Shown here: positions 1-8,723 of the stretch, piece after piece | Layout: the number at the start of each line of letters is the position of its first letter | Position numbering within the stretch: the first letter of the stretch is position 1 | NCBI RefSeq assembly: GCF_900172315.1 | Contig: NZ_FWFV01000003.1 | Location: 186,001 to 250,000, forward strand | Length of the DNA stretch: 64,000 bases | Origin: Palleronia marisminoris | Lineage (GTDB): Bacteria > Pseudomonadota > Alphaproteobacteria > Rhodobacterales > Rhodobacteraceae | Reading direction: 5' to 3' | The notes under the pieces: model-generated | What the model saw: only the letters and a program-made list of their open reading frames with translations | The model's database searches: none | What the model was told of the DNA's origin: nothing | Program-made: the position numbers and the translations under genes

Positions 1-527
1 AACACGGCGGTAGCGACGTGGATCCGGGCGATGAGGCCGAACCTGTCGAAGAGCCGCAGCATGGCCTGAGAGGTCATCGGCGCCGGCACCAGCAGTGTCA
101 GGCAAAACAGGACGACCAGAAGGGTCGTGTCGGGGGTGAACCCGAACCAGTCGACAAGAAGCGGCAGCGAACAGATCGCCACCGCCCCCGCAAGGATGGA
201 CCCGCCGATATCCAGCATGAAGCCGAACTTCACGAGGCGGCGGAACGGCCTGTCATCCGGGTGGTGGCCATGCAGCGTGCCCTGCCGGATCAGCGCCTGG
301 CTCGGCTCGAGCCGCAGGACCTGATCGAAGATCCGGCCGTAAGCCTCGATCATGACGAGCATTCCGAGCCCGGCCGGCGAAAGCGAGCGCGACGTGAGCA
401 CCAGCGTCGCGAAGGTCAGTCCCGAGACCACGACGTTCGAGGACAGGACGATCCCCAAACTGCCCCAGAGTCCGTCGAAAGTCTGCAGGAAGCCTCGATA
501 GGGTCTTCCCTTCCCCAAGTGGATCAT
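1..527 (-). CDS. Wzx-like polysaccharide flippase (partial, runs off left edge)
   Basis: The first about 175 residues of a polytopic membrane protein read leftward out of the window. The start is the ATG at 527, preceded by a GGAG about 9 bases upstream. The N-terminus has a short basic stretch, then hydrophobic segments near residues 24-45 (SNVVVSGLTFATLVLTSRSL), 100-125 and 135-155. The SxxLxPxxxG-like stretch (SRSLSPAGLG) after the first helix is typical of Wzx/RfbX oligosaccharide flippases of the MATE-like fold. These move lipid-linked sugar repeat units across the inner membrane. Its place at the edge of an exopolysaccharide locus with Wzy- and Wzz/BY-kinase-like genes supports this. 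The C-terminal part is not visible, so another MOP-superfamily exporter is possible. Confidence 0.7.
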   Translation of the reverse strand, partial: MIHLGKGRPYRGFLQTFDGLWGSLGIVLSSNVVVSGLTFATLVLTSRSLSPAGLGMLVMIEAYGRIFDQVLRLEPSQALIRQGTLHGHHPDDRPFRRLVKFGFMLDIGGSILAGAVAICSLPLLVDWFGFTPDTTLLVVLFCLTLLVPAPMTSQAMLRLFDRFGLIARIHVATAV

Positions 528-709
528 TCGCAACCACTCCCCGACGGCGCATTATCGCGACGAGCCTACGCCGAGTCCGCGCCGCCATGCCCCATCTCAA
601 AAGGCCAGATCAGGGCCAGAAAGTATGAACCTCGCACGTATCGTGACTGTGGACCGCCGCGCGCTCACATCCGCCCGATGAAGGGCGCTGCAAGTTGCCG
701 GGAATGAGC

Positions 710-1564
710 ATGAAACTTACCGAAATCGACTTCCTCGTCGTCGGCGCCGCCAAATCGGCGACGACGTGGTTGCGCCACCAACTCCAGGCGGACCCGCAAA
801 TCTACATGCCGGACCCGGAGTCGCACTACTTTTCGCGGGAATACCACCGCGGGACAGGCTGGTACCTCAGCCAATTCGCGCCTCATGCGGGCGCTACACT
901 GATCGGAGAGAAATCGAATTCCTACATGGACACGCCCGTCGCCGCCCCACGGATGCACGACGCGCTTCCCCATGTGCGGCTGATCGCCATCCTGCGTGAT
1001 CCTGTCGAGCGGGCCTATTCCGATTACTGCATGTTCTACCGCCGCGGCGCCGTTTCGGCGGATATCGAAGCCTATCTCGATCCGCGCCGGGCGGCTGGAG
1101 ACCGGTTCCTGCAAATCTCGCGCTACGACCTTCATCTCGCGCGACTGCTGGACCACTTCCCGGCCGACGCGCTTCATGTCGCACGATACGAGGACGTGGA
1201 GCATGATCCCGGCCGCGTCCTGAACGAGGTGCGCGCCCATCTCGGCCTTGCGCCTGCTCCCCTCGCTCCAACGGCCGAGAGACGCATCAACGACTCCGGC
1301 TCGCGGCTTCTTCCGCTTGGGGTTCGCCGCGCCCTAGCGCCGCTGAAGCCGATCGCAGCGCCACTTCGCGGGACCCGCAGTTTCGAGACCGTTCGCGGGC
1401 TGATGGCCAAAGAGGTGGCGTACCCCATCCTGACTGCGGAGCTGCGGACCCGCATGGAGGAATACTTCCAACCGATGGAGAAAAACATCGACGAATTGGC
1501 CCCCGGCATAATCCGATCGCGATTCTCGCCTCCTCCGAAAGACATGGCGACCGGCGAGGGATGA
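710..1564 (+). CDS. PAPS-dependent sulfotransferase family protein
   Basis: This is a soluble protein of about 284 residues with both PAPS-binding signatures. The 5'-phosphosulfate loop GAAKSATTWL lies near residues 10-20, and the 3'-phosphate region RDPVERAYSDY near residues 95-106. The family transfers sulfate from PAPS to hydroxyl groups of carbohydrates or other small acceptors. Next to flippase and polymerase genes it probably sulfates the polysaccharide or its precursor. Three in-frame starts exist (TTG 695, ATG 704, ATG 710). ATG 710 is chosen because GGGA at 700-703 sits six bases upstream. It is divergent from the flippase gene. The acceptor cannot be told from sequence. Confidence 0.85.
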   Translation: MKLTEIDFLVVGAAKSATTWLRHQLQADPQIYMPDPESHYFSREYHRGTGWYLSQFAPHAGATLIGEKSNSYMDTPVAAPRMHDALPHVRLIAILRDPVERAYSDYCMFYRRGAVSADIEAYLDPRRAAGDRFLQISRYDLHLARLLDHFPADALHVARYEDVEHDPGRVLNEVRAHLGLAPAPLAPTAERRINDSGSRLLPLGVRRALAPLKPIAAPLRGTRSFETVRGLMAKEVAYPILTAELRTRMEEYFQPMEKNIDELAPGIIRSRFSPPPKDMATGEG

Positions 1565-1749
1565 CTTGCCGGATTCTACTTATACGTGTGATCGTCAACC
1601 AAAAGATTATGCAGCAAACGAAATGCCTTAATCCTTGGAATGGCTCCTTCATATCATAAAATACAAATCCGGGCGGTATTGGCGGATTGGATCGCACGGT
1701 TTATCTTGCGGCTCAAATCATAATGCCAAAGACCGAAGGGGTTAATTAG

Positions 1750-2364
1750 ATGCACAAAGTAGGTATATGCAGCACGAGCGGACTACTGAGATCCGCAATA
1801 AAGACAATTCTCAGAGATCAGGAGATCGCGGAATTCGAAACGATCGCAGAAGCCCGCAAATCGGCGTTCATCTATCGCACACTCGTTTTGATAGCGCACG
1901 AGAACGATCTTCTTGACGACAAGGTGAAGGACGTAAAATTCGAGGATGACCGCCTTCGCGTCATCGCAATCGCACCACGGTTCAACCACTCGAACCTGGT
2001 CTCCCTCATCAACAGGGGCGTCCGAGGCTATCAAGAGGAGACTGTGTCCTCATCCGTCCTGCGCACTGCGATCCAGACGGTTGCGCTGGGCGAAATCGCG
2101 CTTCCGTCCGTTCTGGCACGACATCTGGCTGGAATGCCGAAGGACATGGACCTCGTGCCGCTCTCCGCGAAGGAGATGGTGGTGATTCGCTGCCTCGCGA
2201 ACGGCTACGGAAACAAGGAGATCTCTCGCTCGGTCGGTATCGCCGAAGCGACCACCAAGGTTCATGTCAAGGCGATCATGCGCAAGCTTGGCGTCGCGAA
2301 CCGTACCCAAGCCGCCGTGTGGGCCGTGCGAAACGGGTTCGATCAGCCCAAACTACTCAACTGA
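1750..2364 (+). CDS. LuxR-family transcriptional regulator with degenerate receiver domain
   Basis: This 204-residue protein has an N-terminal receiver-like fold (about 1-120) and a C-terminal LuxR/FixJ helix-turn-helix (about 138-200; LSAKEMVVIRCLANGYGNKE, then IAEATTKVHVKAIMRKLGV). Where a true receiver has its phospho-acceptor Asp at the end of the third strand, this one reads LVLIAHEND, with no Asp in the usual place. Output is therefore probably independent of phosphotransfer. A good Shine-Dalgarno (AAGGGG) precedes the ATG by 8 bases, and a strong terminator follows at 2386-2417, so it is likely monocistronic. It lies inside the polysaccharide locus, and a second LuxR gene lies at the other end of it. 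Control of this locus is inferred, not shown. Confidence 0.8.
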   Translation: MHKVGICSTSGLLRSAIKTILRDQEIAEFETIAEARKSAFIYRTLVLIAHENDLLDDKVKDVKFEDDRLRVIAIAPRFNHSNLVSLINRGVRGYQEETVSSSVLRTAIQTVALGEIALPSVLARHLAGMPKDMDLVPLSAKEMVVIRCLANGYGNKEISRSVGIAEATTKVHVKAIMRKLGVANRTQAAVWAVRNGFDQPKLLN

Positions 2365-2385
2365 GGCACGCGGCCATTTTCGGTC

Positions 2386-2417
2386 GGAAAAGCCGCGGCT
2401 CTATCCGCGGCTTTTCC
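2386..2417 (+). terminator. Rho-independent-type terminator after LuxR regulator
   Basis: A perfect 13-bp stem (2386-2398 pairing with 2405-2417, core AAAAGCCGCGG) encloses a 6-base loop and is followed by GTTTCGGG. It begins 21 bases after the stop codon of the LuxR gene. The stem starts with an A-run and its other arm ends in TTTTCC, so it could also act on the opposite strand. Confidence 0.8.
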
Positions 2418-2605
2418 GTTTCGGGATGAAATATCCATTTGAGCCGAGCCGATCCTCTTTCGGGTAGATTCTGATCCTTCGCCCCGCATCTGCGCCATTC
2501 TCTGCCCCGGTCGATCTATTCAGTGCCAATAATGCCAGTCCGCTCGAACCACGTGCGTGCCCTACGGTCCCGGAGTAGATCCGAACAATCCGGAGGGACC
2601 TCACA

Positions 2606-4615
2606 ATGATCGGCTCGCAGGTATCGAAGTGGATCGGTGCAGAAGAAAGCGGGGTTTCGCTACCCCGGCTCCGGGCGCTTCCCAGGCGGCCCGCTCTTTA
2701 CTTGTACGACACGCTGGCTTTTGCGGTTGCGGTGCTTGCCGGCACCGCGCTCACGTCGGGACATCTCGTTCCTGCGCCCGAGTCTTGGAACGCTGCTCTG
2801 ATGGCGTCCGGGTTTGCTGCGATCACTCTTCCAGGTTGGTCGACATATCGGGCCAATCCGCGCTTCACGTCGGTCAGCGACCTGATGCGCCTGGTCTCTG
2901 CCGCGACCGTCGTGATCGTCGCGGTGGCGCTTGGCGGCCTCGTCTTGCCCCAGTTATCAGGCGAGTTCGCGGCCCACTTCGTCGCCCTTCTTGTCCTCAT
3001 GCCGATGCTGGTCGCGCCGCGCCTGTTCTATCGGCGTCACGACCTCGCCATCGGTCGGGCGCGGGGCGGACGCCAGGCGCCGCCACATGCAGAACTGGTG
3101 CTGCTGGTCGGGCGCGGGACCGCGTGTGAGCTGTTCCTCCGCTCCCTCCGGAACGACCCCGAGTCGCCCTACTGGCCGGTCGGCATCCTCGACGATACCC
3201 CCGGCACGCGCGGCTCGTGCATCCACGACATCCCCATCCTCGGCGGCTACCAGGACAGCGACGCGGTCCGGAAGGAACTGGCCGCACGTGGCACCACGCT
3301 TGGGCGCATCATTCTGACCGAGCCCCTGACCCATAGCGCAACCGAAGAGCTGTCGCCGCTGCTGGGGTGGGCGCGGATGACGGGACTGGCGGTGTCGCAA
3401 CTGCCGCCGCTTTCTGCTTTGCGCCCCGTCGGCGGCGACCACGGCCTGACCGACCTCAACGTGACCGAGCTTCTGGAACGGCAGGAGGCGCAGGTCGATT
3501 ACGACGCGATCCGCCGCCTGGTCGAGGGGCATCGCATCCTCATCACGGGCGCTGGCGGTTCCATTGGTTCCGAGCTGACCCGTCAGATTGCCTCCCTCCG
3601 TCCGGCCGAACTGGTCCTCGTCGAGAATTGCGAGCTGAACAGCTACCAGATCGAGATGGACCTGGAGCGGCATTACCCGCAGGTGCCCCGGCGCAGCTAT
3701 ATCTGCTGCATCCGCGACGACGACCGCCTGCGGGAGATCTTCTATCGTCACCGCCCCGAGCTGGTCTTCAATGCAGCGGCCCTGAAACACGTCCCGATCG
3801 TCGAGCAGAACCCTTGCGAAGGCGTGCTGACCAACGTGATCGGCGCGCGCAACGTGGCTGACATCGCGCTCGAGACAGGGGCGCTGGCGATGATCCAGAT
3901 CTCGACCGACAAGGCGGTGAATGCCTACAACGTGATGGGCGCGACCAAGCGCGTGGCCGAGTTCTACTGCCAGGCGCTGGACCGGCGCGGCGGCACCCGC
4001 TTCATGACGGTACGCTTCGGCAACGTGCTGGGCTCGTCCGGCTCGCTGATCCCCCTGTTCAAGCGCCAGATCGACGAGGGCGGGCCGCTGACCGTCACCG
4101 ACCCGCGCATGACGCGGTTCTTCATGACGATCCGCGAGGCGGTCGAGCTGACGCTGCTTGCCTCGGCCAGCGGCCTCGAGAAGGCCGTGGCGCAAGGCCA
4201 GATCATGGTCCTCGACATGGGCAAGCCGATCCCGATCGTCGACATCGCCCAGCGGATGATCCGCCTGGCCGGCCTGACGCCCGGCGTCGACATCAAGATC
4301 AAGACCATCGGCATCCGCCCCGGCGAGAAGCTGTTCGAGGAGCTGTTCGACAAGGCCGAAGCCCGTGCGCCAAGCGTGATCCAGGGCGTGCATGTGGCCA
4401 CCCCCGACGGACGCCCCCTTCCCTTTCTGCGCGACGGCATCGCCGCGCTGGAACGCGCCGCGCGGCGAGGTCAGAGCCACCTCGTCGTCGCGACACTGGC
4501 CGAGATCGTCCCCGGCTACGCTCCGGTCGGACTCCACCTCGCGACCGCCCCGAGCCCTGACGAGCCGAAGCGCCCCGACCCACTCCTGACCGCCGCGAAA
4601 CTGGAGACCGCTTGA
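2606..4615 (+). CDS. Membrane-anchored NDP-sugar 4,6-dehydratase/epimerase (WbpM/CapD/FlaA1 family)
   Basis: This 669-residue protein is the usual size for long-form enzymes of this family. Residues about 30-150 hold four hydrophobic helices. A degenerate nucleotide-binding (CoA-binding-like) domain follows (about 165-290), then a catalytic SDR domain from about residue 305. It has the NAD loop ITGAGGSIGSE, the NAAALKHVP motif and STDKAVNAYNVMGATKR. Met occupies the usual catalytic Tyr position, as is typical of long-form members such as WbpM and PglF. The reaction is C4/C6 dehydration of UDP-GlcNAc (or similar) to a 4-keto-6-deoxy sugar. The start has GGAGGG about 8 bases upstream. Its stop overlaps the next start (TGATG), so it is translationally coupled to the DegT aminotransferase expected to use its product. 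Confidence 0.9.
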   Translation: MIGSQVSKWIGAEESGVSLPRLRALPRRPALYLYDTLAFAVAVLAGTALTSGHLVPAPESWNAALMASGFAAITLPGWSTYRANPRFTSVSDLMRLVSAATVVIVAVALGGLVLPQLSGEFAAHFVALLVLMPMLVAPRLFYRRHDLAIGRARGGRQAPPHAELVLLVGRGTACELFLRSLRNDPESPYWPVGILDDTPGTRGSCIHDIPILGGYQDSDAVRKELAARGTTLGRIILTEPLTHSATEELSPLLGWARMTGLAVSQLPPLSALRPVGGDHGLTDLNVTELLERQEAQVDYDAIRRLVEGHRILITGAGGSIGSELTRQIASLRPAELVLVENCELNSYQIEMDLERHYPQVPRRSYICCIRDDDRLREIFYRHRPELVFNAAALKHVPIVEQNPCEGVLTNVIGARNVADIALETGALAMIQISTDKAVNAYNVMGATKRVAEFYCQALDRRGGTRFMTVRFGNVLGSSGSLIPLFKRQIDEGGPLTVTDPRMTRFFMTIREAVELTLLASASGLEKAVAQGQIMVLDMGKPIPIVDIAQRMIRLAGLTPGVDIKIKTIGIRPGEKLFEELFDKAEARAPSVIQGVHVATPDGRPLPFLRDGIAALERAARRGQSHLVVATLAEIVPGYAPVGLHLATAPSPDEPKRPDPLLTAAKLETA

Positions 4616-5859
4616 TGCAACCCGACTCTGCCGCTGCGACGACACTTGCCGAACTTCTTGTTCCGACTCCGGCACCCACGGCGCCAGCTGCCTACCCCGC
4701 TCCGATCTGGCCTTTCTACGACGAAGATCAGATTGCGGCCGTGGCCGAGGTGCTGCGAAGCGGGTGCGTCAATGCCTGGACGGGACCGGACGTCGGCCGG
4801 TTCGAGACCACCTTCGCCGACTATGTCGGGTCCCCCCACGCCATCGCTCTGGCCAATGGCAGTGTCAGCCTCACGGTGGCGCTCGATGCGCTCGAACTCG
4901 AACCGGGCGACGAGGTCATCGTCACCCCGCGCAGCTTCGTCATCTCGGCCAGCGCGGTAATCCTGGCGGGGGGGCGCCCCGTCTTCGCCGATGTGGACCC
5001 CGACACGCAGAACATCACGCCCGCGACGATCGCCCCGCTGATCACCGAGCGCACGGTGGGGATCATCCCCGTCCACCTGGCCGGCTGGCCCTGCGACATG
5101 GCGGGGATCATGGCGCTCGCGCGGCGTCACAAGCTGTGGGTGGTCGAGGATTGCGCCCAGGCCCACGGCGCCCGGATCGGCGGGCGTCACGTCGGCACGT
5201 TCGGGCATTTCGGCTCGTTCTCCTTCTGCCAGGACAAGATCATGACGACCGGCGGCGAAGGGGGAATGCTCGTCACGAACGATGCGGCGCTCTGGCGCCG
5301 GGCATGGTCGCGGAAGGATCATGGCAAGGACTACGACCTCGTCCATGCGAAAGACCACCCGCCCGGCTTCCGGTGGCTTCACGCGCACCCCGGCAGCAAC
5401 CTGCGGATGTCCGGTCCCGCGGCGGCTCTTGGCACGATTCAGGTGAGCCGCATGGCCGATTGGCACAGTCGCCGCGCCCGCAGCGCCGCGATCCTGGCTC
5501 GGGCCTTTCTCGACTGTCCGGCCCTGCGGGTGCCGATGCCCAGACGCGACGAAACCCACGCGTGGTATCGGTTCTATGCCTTCGTCCGGCCCGACCGCCT
5601 GAGGCCCGGCTGGTCGCGCGACAGGATCCTGTCCGAGATCGCGCGCCGGGGCGAAACAGCCTTCTCGGGCAGCTGCCCCGAGATCTACAACGAGCAGGTC
5701 TTCCGGCAGCGCGGCTTCGCCCCCGGGCGTCCCTTGCCCACTGCGGCAGAGTTGGGCCGCACGAGCCTTGCCTTCCGCGTGGACCCCACCCTCGACGATG
5801 CCGCCATGGAGCGCACCGCCAAGGTCGTATGCGAAGTCATGGCCTCCGCCACGGCCTGA
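4615..5859 (+). CDS. DegT/DnrJ/EryC1/StrS family sugar aminotransferase
   Basis: A PLP-dependent type I fold enzyme of 414 residues. The recognisable stretches are the substrate/PLP pocket (ANGSVSLTVALDAL), the EDCAQAHGA strand carrying the PLP-contacting Asp, and the Schiff-base Lys in CQDKIMTTGGEGG near residue 206. Members convert 4-keto (or 3-keto) NDP-sugars into amino sugars using glutamate. The neighbouring 4,6-dehydratase makes exactly such a substrate, so the pair could make a 4-amino-4,6-dideoxy sugar precursor. The ATG at 4615 overlaps the dehydratase stop, and a TTG one codon earlier is possible but less likely. The N-terminal 35 residues are Pro/Ala-rich and look like a non-conserved extension. 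Confidence 0.9.
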   Translation: MQPDSAAATTLAELLVPTPAPTAPAAYPAPIWPFYDEDQIAAVAEVLRSGCVNAWTGPDVGRFETTFADYVGSPHAIALANGSVSLTVALDALELEPGDEVIVTPRSFVISASAVILAGGRPVFADVDPDTQNITPATIAPLITERTVGIIPVHLAGWPCDMAGIMALARRHKLWVVEDCAQAHGARIGGRHVGTFGHFGSFSFCQDKIMTTGGEGGMLVTNDAALWRRAWSRKDHGKDYDLVHAKDHPPGFRWLHAHPGSNLRMSGPAAALGTIQVSRMADWHSRRARSAAILARAFLDCPALRVPMPRRDETHAWYRFYAFVRPDRLRPGWSRDRILSEIARRGETAFSGSCPEIYNEQVFRQRGFAPGRPLPTAAELGRTSLAFRVDPTLDDAAMERTAKVVCEVMASATA

Positions 5860-6106
5860 CCTTCCGCGATCCCGGTCCGACAACCCGGCGATCAGTTATT
5901 GGGGATCGGCTGCTGGCTCGGGGTGAAGAAGTCCATAAATTCAGCACGTCACGAACCAATTCCCGGCTGAACGGCGGACGAAATTATCAGGTCGGAGAGC
6001 CACGCCCTCCGAAAGGCGTAACGCGGTCCGGATGGGAAATTGCGGCGCGGCGCCGGGGCGCACAGGCTGGGCGCAACGAACGAGGTATCTTCGGAGCATC
6101 AATCTC

Positions 6107-7033
6107 ATGCGGACTGTTTTCGTCGGCGCCGTCGAAGGCTCCCTTCGGGCGCTCGAAGCGCTCATCGCATCGGACCTGACGCCGGGCCTGGTCGTGACGA
6201 TTCCGCCCGGGAAGGCGGCGCGTCATTCGGATTTCTGCGATATCGCGGGTCCTGCCGCAGCGGCGGGAAGCAACGTGATGCTGACCGACAACATCAATTC
6301 CCAAGATACGTTGCGCGAGATCGAGGCGTTCGCACCCGACCTCTCGCTGGTGATCGGCTGGTCGCAAATCTGTCAGGCCCGTTTCCGCGCGATCCCATCG
6401 ATCGGGACGATCGGCTTCCATCCCGCACCGCTTCCCGCTTTTCGCGGACGCGCCGCCATTCCCTGGACGATCCTCGCCGACCTGCCCGAGACGGCCGCGA
6501 CGCTGTTCTGGATCGATGCCGGTTGCGACACGGGCGACATCGCGGCGCAGATCCGCATTCCGCTGACCCCGGACGAGACGGCGCGTTCGCTTTACGACAA
6601 GCAGGTCTCCATGCTCGCCCGGATGCTGCCGGAAACGGTCACGCAGATCGCGGCGGGAAACATAACGAGGGTTCCGCAGGACCACTCAAAGGCCAGCTAT
6701 TGCGCCCGCCGCCGCCCCGAGGACGGGCGCATCGACTGGAGCGAGCCGGCCCCCCAGATCGCGCGACTGATCCGCGCTGTCGGCGACCCCTATCCCGGCG
6801 CCTGGTCCGAGATCGACGGCAACCGGATCACGATCCGGACCGCCCGGGTCCACGAGGGTGCGCCCAAGTATATCGGCCTGCCCGGACAGATCCAGGAGAT
6901 CGACGACCGCACCATCCGGATCAGTTGCGGCGGGTTCACTTGCCTCGAGGTGACGGCGTACCAAGGCGACGGGGGTCGCCCGCCGGCCCGGCACGCGATC
7001 CTCGGCCAGCGCCAGCCGGAGGCGGCACGATGA
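6107..7033 (+). CDS. Formyltransferase-fold protein (sugar N-formyltransferase or Fmt-like)
   Basis: A protein of 308 residues with the N10-formyl-THF formyltransferase fold at about 1-190 and a C-terminal Fmt_C-like region. The diagnostic stretch is GFHPAPLPAFRGRAAIPWTI, followed by DAGCDTGDI, which supplies the catalytic His and Asp. The catalytic Asn that normally sits two residues before the His (NxH) is Gly here (GFH). That is seen in some divergent family members but could change the chemistry. The ATG at 6107 has GGAG 10 bases upstream. Upstream in-frame codons exist but look like non-coding sequence. The stop overlaps the next gene (ATGA). After a dehydratase/aminotransferase pair, the inferred role is formylation of an amino sugar for the polysaccharide. 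Confidence 0.8.
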   Translation: MRTVFVGAVEGSLRALEALIASDLTPGLVVTIPPGKAARHSDFCDIAGPAAAAGSNVMLTDNINSQDTLREIEAFAPDLSLVIGWSQICQARFRAIPSIGTIGFHPAPLPAFRGRAAIPWTILADLPETAATLFWIDAGCDTGDIAAQIRIPLTPDETARSLYDKQVSMLARMLPETVTQIAAGNITRVPQDHSKASYCARRRPEDGRIDWSEPAPQIARLIRAVGDPYPGAWSEIDGNRITIRTARVHEGAPKYIGLPGQIQEIDDRTIRISCGGFTCLEVTAYQGDGGRPPARHAILGQRQPEAAR

Positions 7034-8016
7034 TCCGCCGGGCCGATATCCTCGTCACGTCGGCCGGGCGGCGGGTTGGGCTGCTCCAGGCGTTCCGCCG
7101 TGCGGGCCATGAACTCGGCGCGCATACCACCGTCCACGCCTGCGACATGGACCCGGCCCTCAGCGCCGGATGCTCGGCCGCGGACTACGCCTTCGCCGTT
7201 CCGCGCTGCGACCATCCCGACTATATCGACGCGCTGCTCGACTACTGCCGCGCGAAGGGGATCTCCCTCCTGGTCCCCACCATCGACACCGAGCTTGCCC
7301 CCCTCGCCAGGTCGGTGGACCGCTTCGCGGCGATCGGCTGCCGGGTCCATGTCGGCCCGCCCGAGTTGATCGACATCGTCCGGGACAAGGGCCGGACCTG
7401 CGCGCTCCTGGCCGAGCACGGGGTTCCGGTTCCGCGCACCTACACGCCCGAAGAGGCGCGCCGCCTGTCGGACCCGGCGCACTGGCCGCTGTTCAGCAAG
7501 CCGTCGGCCGGCAGCGCCAGCCGTGGCCTCTGCCGCGTCGACCGCCCCGAAGATATCCCCGCCACGTATGACGAGCCCACGATCCTGCAGGAATACCTGC
7601 AGGGGCCGGAGTTCACGGTGAACGTCTTTGTCGACCGGACAGGTGATCTGCGCTGCGCCATTCCGCACCTGCGCATCCAGACCCGCGCCGGAGAGGTCGA
7701 AAAAGGCCGGACCGTGCGCGACCCACGCTTCACCCGGATCGCCCGGGATCTCGTCGCCGCGCTGCCCGGCCCGCGTGGCGTCATGTGCTTCCAACTGATC
7801 GACGACGAGAGGCGCGGGCTGAGGGTCTTCGAGATCAACGCCCGGTTCGGCGGCGGCTTCCCCCTTGCCGACCACGCAGGGGCCACCTTCGCGCGCTGGC
7901 TGGTGGCCGAGGTGCTCGACATGGATAGCCGCGCCTCGGACAATTGGCGCGACGGCATCGAGATGATCCGCTACGACGCCGCCTTCTTCCGATCCTCCGG
8001 CGCCGTCGCAGAATGA
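7030..8016 (+). CDS. ATP-grasp domain protein (carbamoyl-phosphate-synthase-like)
   Basis: A protein of 328 residues with an N-terminal pre-ATP-grasp Rossmann half (ILVTSAGRRVGLLQAFRRAG), a central ATP-grasp fold (KDKGRT-like RDKGRTCALL; LFSKPSAGSASRG; LQEYLQGPEFTVNVFVD) and the metal-binding FEINARFGGGFPL near residue 275. Enzymes of this type join a carboxylate to an amine through an acyl-phosphate. Coupled by 4-base overlaps to a formyltransferase and a HAD protein, it may attach an amino acid or carboxylate to a sugar of the polymer. This cassette of formyltransferase, ATP-grasp and HAD is known in other bacterial polysaccharide loci, but the substrate is not predictable here. Confidence 0.85.
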   Translation: MIRRADILVTSAGRRVGLLQAFRRAGHELGAHTTVHACDMDPALSAGCSAADYAFAVPRCDHPDYIDALLDYCRAKGISLLVPTIDTELAPLARSVDRFAAIGCRVHVGPPELIDIVRDKGRTCALLAEHGVPVPRTYTPEEARRLSDPAHWPLFSKPSAGSASRGLCRVDRPEDIPATYDEPTILQEYLQGPEFTVNVFVDRTGDLRCAIPHLRIQTRAGEVEKGRTVRDPRFTRIARDLVAALPGPRGVMCFQLIDDERRGLRVFEINARFGGGFPLADHAGATFARWLVAEVLDMDSRASDNWRDGIEMIRYDAAFFRSSGAVAE

Positions 8017-8723
8017 CCTTCGTCGTCTTCGATCTGGACGACACGCTGTATCTCGAGCGCGACTTCGCCTTCTCGGGCTACGCTGCCGTGGAGGCCGAGT
8101 TCGATATCCCGGGGTTCGAACAAGCGTGCCTCGACGCGTTCGCCCGCGGCCAGCGGAGCCGGGTCTTCGACACTGCCCTCGCCGCCCTCGGCCATGCGCC
8201 CGATCCGGCCGTGGTCGCCCGGATGATCGCCGTCTATCGGGGACACGACCCTCGGATCCGCCTCGCGGCGGATGCGCGGCGCGCGGTGGCGCGGTGGTCC
8301 GGCCGTGCCGGGCTGATCACGGACGGACCGGCCGAGATGCAGCGCAACAAGGTGCGCGCTCTGGGCCTCGCCGAGCGCCTCGACCCGATCATCCTGACCG
8401 GAGCGCTAGGGCCGGATGCCGGAAAGCCATCTCCCCTTGCCTTCGAGATGATCGAGCGCGCGACCGGCTTGCCGGGGCAGTCGCTCGTCTATGTCGCGGA
8501 CAATCAGTTGAAGGACTTCATCACACCCCGGCGCCGCGGCTGGCAGACGATCATGATCGCGCGCCCGGACCGCATCCACACCGCACCGGCCCCCACCCCG
8601 GACCATCTGCCGGCATTCTCGATCGAGAGCCTGGATCAACTGGAGATCTGCCTGGGCAGCGAAACCGCCACACCCCGATGGGCGGTCCGCACCACCTGCG
8701 CCTCATTCAGCGGCGAGTCGTGA
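8013..8723 (+). CDS. HAD superfamily hydrolase
   Basis: A protein of 236 residues starting at the ATG that overlaps the ATP-grasp stop. HAD motif I is FDLDDTLY (nucleophile and acid/base Asp at residues 6 and 8), motif II is GLITDG, motif III is the Lys in DAGKPSPL, and motif IV is VADNQLKDF, where an Asp/Asn pair replaces the commoner GD. The layout with an alpha-helical C1 cap fits phosphoglycolate-phosphatase-like enzymes. It probably removes phosphate from an intermediate of the same pathway. Its last 21 bases overlap the end of the convergent membrane gene. Confidence 0.85.
   Translation: MTFVVFDLDDTLYLERDFAFSGYAAVEAEFDIPGFEQACLDAFARGQRSRVFDTALAALGHAPDPAVVARMIAVYRGHDPRIRLAADARRAVARWSGRAGLITDGPAEMQRNKVRALGLAERLDPIILTGALGPDAGKPSPLAFEMIERATGLPGQSLVYVADNQLKDFITPRRRGWQTIMIARPDRIHTAPAPTPDHLPAFSIESLDQLEICLGSETATPRWAVRTTCASFSGES

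Noticed and set aside
2957-4675. Long open frame on the minus strand (572 codons) opposite the WbpM-like gene
   Set aside because: It is His/Asp/Arg-rich without any domain and mirrors a real, motif-rich gene on the plus strand. In high-GC DNA such antisense frames are expected.
4764-6179. Alternative 471-codon plus-strand frame overlapping the DegT gene
   Set aside because: It is Arg/Gly/Pro-rich without a domain, whereas the overlapping frame carries a complete PLP-enzyme motif set and is coupled to the upstream gene.
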